From Alcaligenes sp. SORT26 (GTDB taxonomy: Bacteria; Pseudomonadota; Gammaproteobacteria; Burkholderiales; Burkholderiaceae_B): 64,000 nt of DNA. Below the pieces are notes generated by a model. It searched no databases, was not told where the DNA came from, and saw nothing but the letters and a program-made list of their open reading frames with translations. The translations under genes were made by a program, and so were the position numbers. Below are positions 44,665 to 53,184 of this stretch, in pieces. Position 1 is the stretch's first letter. Each line of letters starts with the position of its first letter. Where the stretch lies: assembly GCF_017377875.1 (NCBI RefSeq), contig NZ_CP070975.1, positions 3,534,001 to 3,598,000 on the forward strand. The letters are read 5' to 3'.

Positions 44665-45170
44665 TCGGGCAGTTGGAAGTCGCTCAAGCGTTTGTGCAGG
44701 TGATCCAGAGCGCGGGTCATGTGTTTTTCGACCATGCTTTGAGACAGATTCATCTTGCGCGCGATCTCGGGCAAAGTGTAGCCCTCCAGCCTGTGCCAGG
44801 CAAAGATCTGCTGGCTTTTCAGGGGCAGCTCATTCAGCGCTTTTTGCAGGGCCAGACGCAAATGCGTGCTGCGCATTTCCTGTTCGTGAGAGTGATCAAG
44901 CGGGTGCTCTTCGTCGCTTAAGTCTTGCCAGGCAGTATGGGCCTGACGATGTGACCGGCGGTTCAAACTGACCAGGCCATTGTGAACACTGCGATGCAAA
45001 AAAGCGCGGGGATTGGCAATCACACCTGAGCGCTGTTCCAGCATATTGGCGATGGCATCGTGGGTGGCGTCTTCGGCGTCATGTCGATTGCCATAACGTC
45101 GCGTCCAGGTCGAGATCAGCTCGGCATAGTGTGCGAGCCAACTGCTTCGCAGAGAGGGCCGATCAGACAT
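44661..45170 (-). CDS. ECF RNA polymerase sigma factor, FecI type
   Basis: A 169-residue ECF sigma factor with region 2 (HDAEDATHDAIANMLEQRSG; AFLHRSVHNGLVSLNRR) and region 4 (ALNELPLKSQQIFAWHRLEG, YTLPEIARKMNLSQSMVEKH). It opens the second iron-signalling unit. A Fur-like site lies directly upstream. It is clearly paralogous to, but diverged from, the sigma factor at 2917-3423. Confidence 0.93.
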   Translation of the reverse strand: MSDRPSLRSSWLAHYAELISTWTRRYGNRHDAEDATHDAIANMLEQRSGVIANPRAFLHRSVHNGLVSLNRRSHRQAHTAWQDLSDEEHPLDHSHEQEMRSTHLRLALQKALNELPLKSQQIFAWHRLEGYTLPEIARKMNLSQSMVEKHMTRALDHLHKRLSDFQLPE

Positions 45171-45484
45171 GGAAGAGTGGTAAATGAGAATCGTTATTAT
45201 GATCGTCCGATTTTATAGGGCATTTTGTGGGCTTTGTCCATGATTTCCTGCCTGATCAACCTTATCTGCTGCTGTAGGGGCAACGCTGGATGAGCGTGTA
45301 CCCGTGGAGGCCCAGCCTTTTGACTTTAAAGGGTTTGTGGGTAAGTAGGTCAGGGGAGTCAGGCAGGAAGGGGGCGTCGTAGCGTGCAGGACCTGTCATC
45401 TGTTGGGGCTTGGGGAGCCTTGTTGTTGAATGCTCCCTGGTGCTTGCTTGCAACATGCTCCTTATTTAATCTGCATCTGTTTAT
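45171..45484. other. gene-free region between the sigma gene and the XRE operon
   Basis: Apart from the Fur-like site at its left edge, 45200-45484 shows no gene, terminator or repeat that I can support. Confidence 0.5.
45180..45198 (-). promoter_or_regulatory. putative Fur box upstream of the second sigma gene
   Basis: GTAAATGAGAATCGTTATT (written on the plus strand) matches the Fur consensus at 14 of 19 positions and begins 10 bp upstream of the sigma start codon. Confidence 0.65.
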
Positions 45485-45546
45485 GTAAGGTTAACTTTAC
45501 TTATTGACAGGTTTTTTTGACTTCTATAAAGTAAGGTTTACTTTAC
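45485..45546 (+). promoter_or_regulatory. promoter flanked by two 16-bp operator copies
   Basis: GTAAGGTTAACTTTAC (45485-45500) and GTAAGGTTTACTTTAC (45531-45546) differ at one base. Between them lie TTGACA (45504-45509) and TATAAA (45525-45530), usable as -35 and -10 although the 15-bp spacer is short. The second copy contains the dyad AAAGTAA-GGT-TTACTTT. The XRE protein encoded two genes downstream is the obvious candidate repressor. Confidence 0.65.
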
Positions 45547-45564
45547 ATACAGAGGTGCTCAAGC

Positions 45565-45975
45565 ATGTTTACTAACAGCAAGTCCAAGCCTGCGCCATCA
45601 GCAGGTCGCAGCTATCTGATTCGCACTTTGCTCTTTATGGGCGTGTATATCCTGGTCAACGCCCTGACCATCCTGGGGGTGTTCGACAGCTTGCTGGGGC
45701 TACCTCTTGGTTGGCTGATTGCCATTGCCGTCGCCTTGCCCGTTGCCGGACAAGTCTGGGCCACGCTGCGCTTGATGGCGGAAAGTGATGAGTTCGTGCG
45801 GGTGATTGTGGCCAAGTGCTTTGTGCTGGCCGCAGGTGCGACCTTGACCTTGTGGACGGCCTGGGGCTTCGGGGAAACCTACGCGGCTGCGCCCCATATT
45901 CCTGCCTGGCTGATTTACCCCTTCTTTTGGGCTGTGTTCGCCCTGGTTTCACCTTTCGTGCGGACTAGCGATTAA
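45565..45975 (+). CDS. four-helix integral membrane protein of unknown function
   Basis: A 136-residue protein with four clear hydrophobic segments (LLFMGVYILVNALTILGVF; LGWLIAIAVALPVAGQVWA; VAKCFVLAAGATLTLWTAW; IPAWLIYPFFWAVFALVSPF). AGAGGTG gives a good ribosome site. Its stop TAA abuts the ATG of an XRE repressor (TAAATG), a pairing seen often for small membrane proteins and their regulators. I do not recognise a specific function. Confidence 0.8.
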   Translation: MFTNSKSKPAPSAGRSYLIRTLLFMGVYILVNALTILGVFDSLLGLPLGWLIAIAVALPVAGQVWATLRLMAESDEFVRVIVAKCFVLAAGATLTLWTAWGFGETYAAAPHIPAWLIYPFFWAVFALVSPFVRTSD

Positions 45976-46185
45976 ATGAAAAATCGATTGCGGGTATTAC
46001 GGGCCGAGGCGAGCTGGACGCAGGCAGATTTGGCAGAGCGCTTGGGTGTGTCCCGGCAGGCGGTGAATGCGCTGGAAACGGGCAAACATGCGCCGTCTCT
46101 GGACCTGGCCTTCAAGATTAGTGCTGTATTTGAGCAAACTGTAGAAGAGATTTTCGAGAACCCGTATCGGGAAGCTCAGAGCTGA
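45976..46185 (+). CDS. small XRE-family repressor
   Basis: A 69-residue single-domain HTH protein: LRVLRAEASWTQADLAERLG, VSRQAVNALETGKHAPSLDL, then FKISAVFEQTVEEIF. This is the YozG/Cro-like type often coupled to a membrane-protein gene. It starts directly after the membrane-protein stop with zero spacing, so its translation depends on that gene. Probable autorepressor via the duplicated 16-bp site upstream. Confidence 0.9.
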   Translation: MKNRLRVLRAEASWTQADLAERLGVSRQAVNALETGKHAPSLDLAFKISAVFEQTVEEIFENPYREAQS

Positions 46186-46306
46186 GGGAGGATAGCGCCT
46201 TGGCATCGGCTGCCTGGCTGCTTGATTCGCCTTTGAAAGAGTCAAGCGCAGGCAAGGTTTGAGCCGGGGCCGCCGCAAGTTCTCTTGCGGGGCCACGGCT
46301 TTCTGC

Positions 46307-47080
46307 TTACTTCGTGGTGTAGCCGCCATTGATCAAAATGGTTTGACCGGTCACCCACCAGCCATCGCTGACCAGATGACGAATGAAAGGCACGACATCT
46401 TCAATATCGGTCAGCCCGGTTTTGGAGAAGGGGGACAGAGCCGCAGCGGTCTTGTGATACGCCACGGCATCTGCACCTTCAGCCGGATAAAAGAATGGCG
46501 TATCCATGGGGCCGGGGCCTACTGCCGTCACAGAAATCCCGCGTGCACCGAATTCTTTGGCGGCCGCGCGAGTGTAGTGTTCCACTGGCGCTTTTGTACC
46601 GGCATAGGCCGCATAAAACGGAGTGAAGGCACCCAGCAGGGAAGTGACCAAGGTGCAGACTTTGCCATTGTCCTGCACATGCTTGCCTGCTTCTTTCAGG
46701 AAGAAGAAAGCGGTTTTGGAGTTGATGTCGCTCATCTCCTCGTACTCGGCTTCGCTGACGTCGGTCAGTGATTTTTTCAGTACCTTGCCTACCGTATTGA
46801 TGGCGATATCAGGGCGACCAATGGCGGCGACCGTATCGCTAAACAATTTTTCCATGGCACCGGCCGAACGCAAATCTGCCTGAAAAGCGATGGCTTGGGC
46901 GCCTGCTGCCTGTATAGCCTTGACGGTGGCTTCAGCGTCCGCTTTGGAGCTGTCGCTGTTGTAATGAATGGCAATGGCGCGCGCTCCTTGTTCCGCCAGG
47001 TCGCGGGCGATCAGACCACCCAGATTCTTTGCCCCGCCTGCGATCAGAACGGTTTTACCTTTGATGCTGTGCTTTGCCAT
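46307..47080 (-). CDS. short-chain dehydrogenase/reductase (SDR)
   Basis: A 257-residue classical SDR. The cofactor site is TVLIAGGAKNLGGLIARDLA (about 10-29), where the Gly-rich loop is GGAKNLGG. NTVGKVLKK replaces the usual NNAG, and the catalytic YxxxK is YAGTKAPVEHY (about 156-160) preceded by a Ser in VTSLLGAF. AGGAGTCATC lies before the ATG at 47080. Substrate unknown. It is divergent from a LysR gene with a 201-bp gap, which probably controls it. Confidence 0.9.
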   Translation of the reverse strand: MAKHSIKGKTVLIAGGAKNLGGLIARDLAEQGARAIAIHYNSDSSKADAEATVKAIQAAGAQAIAFQADLRSAGAMEKLFSDTVAAIGRPDIAINTVGKVLKKSLTDVSEAEYEEMSDINSKTAFFFLKEAGKHVQDNGKVCTLVTSLLGAFTPFYAAYAGTKAPVEHYTRAAAKEFGARGISVTAVGPGPMDTPFFYPAEGADAVAYHKTAAALSPFSKTGLTDIEDVVPFIRHLVSDGWWVTGQTILINGGYTTK

Positions 47081-47281
47081 GATGACTCCTTGCTCGTGTT
47101 GGCTGCGGGCTGCAAGCCGTATCGTTTGTCCATGATATAAGTCGTTAAAATTGTTTAAATCTTTTATTTCTGACATCATTTGTCGGAAAAAACGAACAAT
47201 TGAGTGCGCTGGGATAGCGCGCTGGCTAAGGAAATCAAGCCTGCTCTGCTTGCGTTTTGCCCCTGTGTCTTGAAGGAGAAC

Positions 47282-48196
47282 GTGATAGACCGCATTGACC
47301 TGTTTCGCATCTTTACGCGGGTAGTCGAGTGCGCCAATTTCACCCGTGCGGCGGATACCTTGGGTATGCCTCGTTCATCCGTGTCGGCGGCTATCCAGGA
47401 GCTGGAAGGCCGAGTGGGCGCGCGTCTTTTGAATCGCACCACACGCAAAGTGACGGTCACCCAGGATGGTGCTGCCTTCTATGAGCGCTGCCTGCGTGTG
47501 ATTGCTGATGTGCAGGAAACCGAGAATCTGTTTCGTCAGGCCAGTGTTGGTCCATCCGGCAGTATCAAAGTGGATGTGCCGGGGCGAGTTGGTCGTTTGA
47601 TTGTCGCGCCTGCTTTGCCGGAGTTTCTGGAGCAGTATCCGCACATTCATGTGCATCTGGGGGTGACGGACCGTGCCGTCAATTTGATTGAAGAGCAGGT
47701 GGACTGCGTCTTGCGCGTAGGACCACTGAGCGACTCCGGTTTGATCGCCCGAAAAATGGGCAGTCTAGCGCTGATTAATGTGGCCAGCCCTGCGTATCTG
47801 GCCCGTTATGGCATGCCCCAGACTCCCGAGGACTTGGCTCAGCATCAAGTGGTGCGTTATGCCTCGCCCACCAGCGAGCGTGTGGCTCCCTGGGAGTGGA
47901 TGGAGGGTGACCAGCCCCAGTTTCTGGACCTGCCTGGACGCGTCACGGTGAATAATGCCGAAGCCTACATCGCCTGCTGCTTGGCGGGATTAGGGCTTAT
48001 TCAGATCCCTGCCTACGATGTGCAGGAGCACTTGCAGGCAGGTGAGTTGCTAGAGGTTTTACCCGATCACTGCGCCGCGCCTTTACCCATGTCCTTGCTG
48101 TATCTGCATCGACAACATTTGTCGCGGCGCTTTCAGGTGTTTGCAGATTGGCTGGAAAATCTGCTGCATGTTTCGGGCTTGTCTGCTTCGCCCTGA
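47282..48196 (+). CDS. LysR-family transcriptional regulator
   Basis: A 304-residue regulator that starts at GTG 47282 with GGAG five bases upstream, giving VIDRIDLFRIFTRVVECANF. The HTH reads FTRAADTLGMPRSSVSAAIQ then LEGRVGARLLNRTTRKVTV, and the effector domain begins SIKVDVPGRVGRLIVAPALP. The CrgA/DsdC-like layout suggests it regulates the divergent SDR gene. Its stop sits directly against the ChaA stop on the other strand. Confidence 0.92.
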   Translation: MIDRIDLFRIFTRVVECANFTRAADTLGMPRSSVSAAIQELEGRVGARLLNRTTRKVTVTQDGAAFYERCLRVIADVQETENLFRQASVGPSGSIKVDVPGRVGRLIVAPALPEFLEQYPHIHVHLGVTDRAVNLIEEQVDCVLRVGPLSDSGLIARKMGSLALINVASPAYLARYGMPQTPEDLAQHQVVRYASPTSERVAPWEWMEGDQPQFLDLPGRVTVNNAEAYIACCLAGLGLIQIPAYDVQEHLQAGELLEVLPDHCAAPLPMSLLYLHRQHLSRRFQVFADWLENLLHVSGLSASP

Positions 48197-49336
48197 TCAG
48201 GGGTAGAAGAGCAAAAGTCCAAACACCACGAAAACCATCAGGTGCATATAACCTTGAATGGGCGACGTACGTTTACCGCTGAAGCTCAGAATGCTTAATA
48301 GCGCAGTGATTACGAACAGCACGATTTCGGTATTGCTGATCCCCATGATTACTTGCTTGCCAGTGATCAATCCAATGATCAGAACCACCGGCACAGTCAG
48401 GCCCACAGTGGAGACAAAAGCCCCCAGACACAGGTTGATGGCCCGCTGCATTTCATTATTCATGGCTGCTTTGATGGCGGTAATGGACTCGGGCGTGAAC
48501 ACGATAATGGCGATCAATACACCGCCAACAGCCACGGGTGCGCCCGAAGCCGCGATGCCGTAGTCGGTCACAATAGCCAGGTCGTGAGCCAGCAAGACAA
48601 TGGGCAGAATCAGGGCGATCAGCACGATACTGCGGATCAACATGGCCCGAGTCGCCTGGGGATCGCGCACGCTGGGTGTAGCGGCTTCAGCAAGTTCCAC
48701 CGCCTGATTTGGCTGCACATAGTCATGACGATGACTGCCCATCTGCAGGTACAGGAAGACGCCATAGACCAGGCCCGTCAGAACAGAAATGCCAATGGCT
48801 TGCGTCGCGGAAAACTCGCCTGCGCTGCTGGTGTAGTTAGGCAGAATCAAGCCTATGCTGGTCAGCAGCACAATCATGGACAGATAGGTGTTGGTGCCTT
48901 GGCGGTTGAACTCCTGATCGCCATTGCGCGCTGCTCCGGCAATCAGACACAGGCCGGTGATCAGGTTCAGGATGATCATCATCACGGCGTAGATCGAGTC
49001 CCGCCCAATGGTGGGAAAGTCGCCCGGCCCCAGCAGTACCGAGGCAATCAGGATGACTTCGATCAGCACAATAGACAGCGTCAGAATCAGGGTGCCGTAG
49101 GGCTCGCCCAATTGATGGGCCAGGTGATCGGCTTCCCGGACGACACCGAACGAGGCGGCCAGAATGGTCACGAACAAAACCAGAAAGACGATGGCCGCCG
49201 TGGTGCCACTCAAGGAATCCCCCAACCATTGCCCACCAAAAATCATGAAGAGCACAACAATGGACCAGGAACCGAGCAGACGCAGCCAGGTGACCGGAGG
49301 GATGAGTTGAGATGAAGGTGATGCAGGGTGGGCCAT
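48197..49336 (-). CDS. ChaA-like cation/proton antiporter (CaCA family)
   Basis: A 379-residue inner-membrane antiporter with about eleven hydrophobic segments and the two inverted alpha repeats: GEPYGTLILTLSIVLIEVIL (about 79-98) and FTPESITAIKAAMNNEMQRA then INLCLGAFVSTVGLTVPVVL (about 270-305). E. coli ChaA exchanges Na+, K+ or Ca2+ for protons at alkaline pH. I start it at MAHPASPSSQLIP (49336); longer frames lack support. Confidence 0.9.
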   Translation of the reverse strand: MAHPASPSSQLIPPVTWLRLLGSWSIVVLFMIFGGQWLGDSLSGTTAAIVFLVLFVTILAASFGVVREADHLAHQLGEPYGTLILTLSIVLIEVILIASVLLGPGDFPTIGRDSIYAVMMIILNLITGLCLIAGAARNGDQEFNRQGTNTYLSMIVLLTSIGLILPNYTSSAGEFSATQAIGISVLTGLVYGVFLYLQMGSHRHDYVQPNQAVELAEAATPSVRDPQATRAMLIRSIVLIALILPIVLLAHDLAIVTDYGIAASGAPVAVGGVLIAIIVFTPESITAIKAAMNNEMQRAINLCLGAFVSTVGLTVPVVLIIGLITGKQVIMGISNTEIVLFVITALLSILSFSGKRTSPIQGYMHLMVFVVFGLLLFYP

Positions 49337-49643
49337 CGAGGATGCTCCGCCTAAGGGGTAGGGCCGTCCCTGTATTGAAAAGACAGACCCAGGTCGTCCC
49401 GGATCTGTTTTGAATTGAATCATTCAAGCATGCACGATTTTATCACCTTGCCCCGGGGCGGCAAGTGCAGCTCGCTGAAAATTGATTTCTTGTGTCGTAC
49501 AGCCCCTTTTTGCGGGGCAAGGCCAGGGCGGGAGTGTGACGGGGGGCTTTGCTATCACATCCCAGGCATGGTTTTAACGGGTTTTTATTTTATAAATGGT
49601 CTACCGAAGAATCGGGTTCAGGCCTTGCTTTTTTTATGCTTAT
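49337..49643. other. gene-free gap between chaA and the AraC/receiver gene
   Basis: About 300 bp, AT-rich on its right side; no terminator hairpin or operator is convincing. Confidence 0.45.
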
Positions 49644-50573
49644 TTAGGGCGGACACCAGCCCGGAGCAAAAACAGGAGGGCCCAGGGACCGAATACATGG
49701 AGTGCTTTCCGTATAAGGTTTATTTTTCTCGATAGCCTGCCGGAATTTTCCAGGCGCGACGCCCGCATAAGTTTTAAATGCGGTGGAGAAATTGGCCGGG
49801 CTTGAAAATCCCAGGTCGGTAGCGATGACATCAATTTTCAATGCCGTGGTTTTCAGCAGGTGCTCGGCGCGATACATACGTTGCAGCCGGATATAACTGC
49901 TGACACTTAAACCAAAGTTTCGCTGAAATATATTCATGATTTTTCGACGCGAAATCTTGAACATATCGCACAGTTCTTTTTGGCTGGGTGGTGCCCCCAG
50001 ATTGGCATCAATTGTTTTTTGAATGGCATGAATCAGCATGCTGGTTTCAGCGGTGGTGCTGGGCCGCTGACTGGGAGTCTTGCCGGTCACCACGGTAGGG
50101 GTGGTCAGCTTGGGACAGCGCAAAGGAACGTTGATACGTTCTTTGACTTCATCTACCGCATACGGATTGCCAATGTAATCAACGGCTCCCGCCTTTAAAA
50201 AAGAGACGCATTCATCACTGCTGCCGTCCATGCGTGAATCCAGAATGATGATGGGGATATGAGCCGTGGCTTTTAATCCTTGCAGCATATGGGTCAAGGA
50301 CAAAGCATCAATCCCCGTCAATTGCTTATCCATCAGGATAAGTTCCGGTAGCGTTAACTGGGCCTTGGTATATCCTTGCACTCCGTCAGCGGCAACAGAA
50401 ACCCGAAATGCACCAGCTAGCAGGGCTTGAAGAAGTTGTTCGTGCTGTCGAGTGTTATTGGAGATCAGCAGAATCCTGATTTTTTGATCTGGCTGATACT
50501 TTATAGTGGCGTATTTGTTCAATATAAAGCCCCGCGCCCTTCTTCTGATGAAGACGGCTACCTTTACTGGCAT
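49644..50573 (-). CDS. AraC-type regulator with degenerate response-regulator receiver domain
   Basis: A 309-residue protein with an N-terminal CheY-like receiver (about 32-148) and a C-terminal AraC HTH pair (about 183-282: PSQKELCDMFKISRRKIMNI, ALKIDVIATDLGFSSPANFS). The phosphoacceptor position is kept (LILMDKQLTG, Asp82), but the acidic pair after beta-1 is Asn39-Asn40 (ILLISNNTR) and the usual Lys of beta-5 is Asn136 (VDYIGNPY). Normal phosphorylation is therefore doubtful. No sensor kinase is nearby. The start is uncertain; a TTG 17 codons in would remove a basic, non-conserved lead. Its codon use is more AT-rich than its neighbours. Confidence 0.85.
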   Translation of the reverse strand: MPVKVAVFIRRRARGFILNKYATIKYQPDQKIRILLISNNTRQHEQLLQALLAGAFRVSVAADGVQGYTKAQLTLPELILMDKQLTGIDALSLTHMLQGLKATAHIPIIILDSRMDGSSDECVSFLKAGAVDYIGNPYAVDEVKERINVPLRCPKLTTPTVVTGKTPSQRPSTTAETSMLIHAIQKTIDANLGAPPSQKELCDMFKISRRKIMNIFQRNFGLSVSSYIRLQRMYRAEHLLKTTALKIDVIATDLGFSSPANFSTAFKTYAGVAPGKFRQAIEKNKPYTESTPCIRSLGPPVFAPGWCPP

Positions 50574-51138
50574 TGCTCAAGTAGCCAATTTCTTCAGAAT
50601 ACAGACTCAATGAATAGATAAAATCTATCGATATGATTCGTACGGCAGACATAACATTCTGTATCAATGGAAAAAGTAAATTTTCAAAATTGCTCATTGC
50701 ATTTCATTTTTGGCAGGCGGCATGCTGAAAGCCTGAAACCCAGGGGGTAAGCCGGACCTAAAAGTCCATTTTTAGGAATGCTACGCTGGCGTATTAGTGA
50801 ATTTTCCTTGCAGGAAAAGGCGTGATTCTACGGTGTTTACCCCTGAAAAAAGGGCTAACTCAGGTAGGCCAGCAGTGGTTTTGCCCGCATTAGTGTGCCT
50901 CTGGATGGGCTTGTCCGGTAGAGATTCTGCTGCTCTTTTTGTGATGATTCATCGCAGCAAGGTGGGCATAGAGTGGCCGGTTTTTTTTTTGCGCTCGTTT
51001 TGTTGGATTTTGACCAAGGCCAAGCCAGAATTTTTGACTATTGTTATGGTTATTAGATCGTTTTTGGTATAGGTCGTTTGAATCGTTTTGGGCGGGAGCG
51101 GAACGGCTTTGGACTGCAGAGTGAAGGCTAAGCAAGAA
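50574..51138. other. gene-free region
   Basis: About 565 bp without a gene I can support. A 91-codon open frame on the plus strand (50797-51072) has no ribosome site and odd composition, and is not called. No repeat or operator stands out. Confidence 0.5.
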
Positions 51139-51171
51139 GGGCGGGACAAGGCTAAAAACCTTGTCCCGCCC
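51139..51171. terminator. strong GC hairpin downstream of the isomerase gene
   Basis: GGGCGGGACAAGG pairs perfectly with CCTTGTCCCGCCC across CTAAAAA, 30 bp past the stop of the minus-strand isomerase gene. T-run is weak on both sides. Confidence 0.7.
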
Positions 51172-51201
51172 TTGTTTGAAATGCCGCAGATGCAGTCTGA
51201 G

Positions 51202-51819
51202 CTACCGGGTTTCGGCAGGAGCAGATGCTAAGGCGATAGCCTCATCGAGCATGTCCAGACGATCCTGCCCCCAAAACAACTCGCCTTGATACACATAAGA
51301 TGGCGAGCCAAAGACACCGGCGGCAACGGCTTCGTCAGTGTGCTCTTGATACTGCTGTTGGGCTTGGGGTGCCTGCTTGAACCAACAGTCAGCATCCAGC
51401 TTGTGCGCTTGCAGGATCTGGGCAAGCTGAGCGGGGTCGCTGATATCCCGATCTTCATACCACTGCGCCCGCAGGATGGCTTTATAGAGGTCCACCACGG
51501 GTAAGCCGGCCTGATTCAGCGCGATGATGAGTGTTGAGGCCAGGGTGGCGTCGGGACACATGAAGCGGGGCGTGGGATTGACGTGCAAGCCCAGCTTCCT
51601 GCACCAGCGTTGTAGCTCCGTAATGCGATAAGCCTGCCGTTCGGGTGAGCGCTGTCCCAGCAAGACACCGCCTGTGCGGGCATACACCTGTGGCAAGTCC
51701 ACAGGCTTGTAGTGAATAGGCACCCCATGTTTATGGGCGATAGCTTCCAGGCGGTCGGCTCCCAGATAGGCCCAGTCCGAATTCATCCAGAAGTAGTAGT
51801 AGATACCGGGCGTGTTCAT
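51202..51819 (-). CDS. DsbA-fold isomerase, 2-hydroxychromene-2-carboxylate isomerase-like
   Basis: A 205-residue thioredoxin-fold protein of the HCCA-isomerase / kappa-GST type: YYYFWMNSDWAYLGADRLEA with a Ser in place of the DsbA cysteines, then PIHYKPVDLPQVYARTGG, and a C-terminal VFGSPSYVYQGELFWGQDRL (the cis-Pro loop and ending). Such enzymes isomerise with glutathione. There is no naphthalene pathway here, so the true substrate is likely something else. It overlaps the MFS stop by four bases (ATGA), last in the aldolase / MFS / isomerase operon. Confidence 0.88.
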   Translation of the reverse strand: MNTPGIYYYFWMNSDWAYLGADRLEAIAHKHGVPIHYKPVDLPQVYARTGGVLLGQRSPERQAYRITELQRWCRKLGLHVNPTPRFMCPDATLASTLIIALNQAGLPVVDLYKAILRAQWYEDRDISDPAQLAQILQAHKLDADCWFKQAPQAQQQYQEHTDEAVAAGVFGSPSYVYQGELFWGQDRLDMLDEAIALASAPAETR

Positions 51820-53144
51820 GTGCGTACCTTTCGGCTGGACAAGGAGGGCAAGGAAAAGTGCGTGGGTCCATGCATGAACCAGGTACTGGCAAAGGCAATC
51901 AAGCCCAGCACGCTGAGATACCAGACGATGTAGTCAGGTTGCCCATCGCCATAGGCCAGCAAGGACGTGGCGACCAAAGGAGCCAGACCGCCGCCGATGG
52001 CACCGGATACTTGTACCGCAATGGAAATCCCGCTGTAGCGTACTTCAGGAGGGAATTGCGTCGAGAACAAGCCACCTTGAGGGCCATAGAGGGCGGCATA
52101 AACCAGGCCAATGGCAATCACCAGTGCCAGCGTGATGGTCTTGGAGTCCAGACTGCCCAACATGGAGAAGAAGGTGGAGGAGAAAGCCAGCATGCAGAGC
52201 GTGCCTGCCATGAACACCCACTTGAAGCCGATTTTGTCACCTAATACACCGAACAAAGGCATGGTGAACAAAGCCGCGAAGGCACCCCAAACAGTGGCAT
52301 CCAGCATCACACTGCGTTCCACGCCCAGGGTGGTGGTGGCGTAGGCCAGCGCAAACGTGACCACGGTGTAGAACCAGGTCACTTCGGCCAGACGGCCACC
52401 CACCACCAGGAGCACTTCGCGGGGGTAGTGCCGCAACACTTCCAGAGCAGGCACGGCCACTTGTTTGCCCTTTTTGCTCATTTGCTCGAAGTCGGGTGAT
52501 TCGGCCACTTTGGCGCGTATCCACCAACCCACCAGGAGCAAGGCGACACTGGCCAGAAAAGGCAGGCGCCAACCCCAGGACAGCATGTCCTCTTCGGGCA
52601 GGCTGGCAACAGCTCCCATTGCCAGAGAGGACAAGATCAACCCCGGCGCGACGCCGGTCTGTGGCAGGCTGCCAAAGAAGCCTTTTTTGCCTTCTGGAGC
52701 ATGTTCTACCGCCATCAGGACGGCCCCTCCCCATTCTCCTCCAACGGCGATGCCTTGCAGAAAACGCATCAGGACCAGTAGTACGGCGGCCCAATAGCCA
52801 ATGCTGTCGTAGGACGGAATCAGGCCGATCAGGATGGTGGGGATACCCATCAGGAATAGCGTGATCAGCAGCATGGATTTGCGGCCCAGCTTGTCGCCGA
52901 AATGGCCGAAAATAAACCCTCCCAAGGGGCGGGCAAAGAAGCCCACGGAGTAAGTGGCAAAGGCCGCCAGCGTGCCCGTAATCGGGTCGAAAGCGGGAAA
53001 GAAGATCTTGTTGAAAATGAGTGCGGCAGCGGTGCCGTACAGGAAAAAGTCATACCACTCGATGGTGGTTCCCATCATGCTGGCCAAGCCAGCCGTAACG
53101 TACTGGCGCGACGAACGCGCCTGTCCAGTGTTAGGCATCGTCAT
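51816..53144 (-). CDS. MFS transporter, metabolite:H+ symporter (MHS) family
   Basis: A 442-residue, 12-helix importer of the ProP/KgtP/ShiA group. MGTTIEWYDFFLYGTAAALI (about 25-44) is the MHS hallmark, followed by FARPLGGFIFGHFGDKLGRK (motif A) and GGEWGGAVLMAVEHAPEGKK. GGAGG lies five bases before ATG 53144. Known relatives import carboxylates, osmolytes or shikimate. The operon context suggests it imports the substrate of the class II aldolase-like enzyme encoded just upstream. Confidence 0.92.
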   Translation of the reverse strand: MTMPNTGQARSSRQYVTAGLASMMGTTIEWYDFFLYGTAAALIFNKIFFPAFDPITGTLAAFATYSVGFFARPLGGFIFGHFGDKLGRKSMLLITLFLMGIPTILIGLIPSYDSIGYWAAVLLVLMRFLQGIAVGGEWGGAVLMAVEHAPEGKKGFFGSLPQTGVAPGLILSSLAMGAVASLPEEDMLSWGWRLPFLASVALLLVGWWIRAKVAESPDFEQMSKKGKQVAVPALEVLRHYPREVLLVVGGRLAEVTWFYTVVTFALAYATTTLGVERSVMLDATVWGAFAALFTMPLFGVLGDKIGFKWVFMAGTLCMLAFSSTFFSMLGSLDSKTITLALVIAIGLVYAALYGPQGGLFSTQFPPEVRYSGISIAVQVSGAIGGGLAPLVATSLLAYGDGQPDYIVWYLSVLGLIAFASTWFMHGPTHFSLPSLSSRKVRT

Positions 53145-53184
53145 AGCGACCTCCAGGTCTTGCTGTGTTTTTTGGGTACGGGCG

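Noticed and set aside
50797-51072. 91-codon plus-strand frame in the gene-poor region
   Set aside because: No ribosome site and no domain-like pattern.
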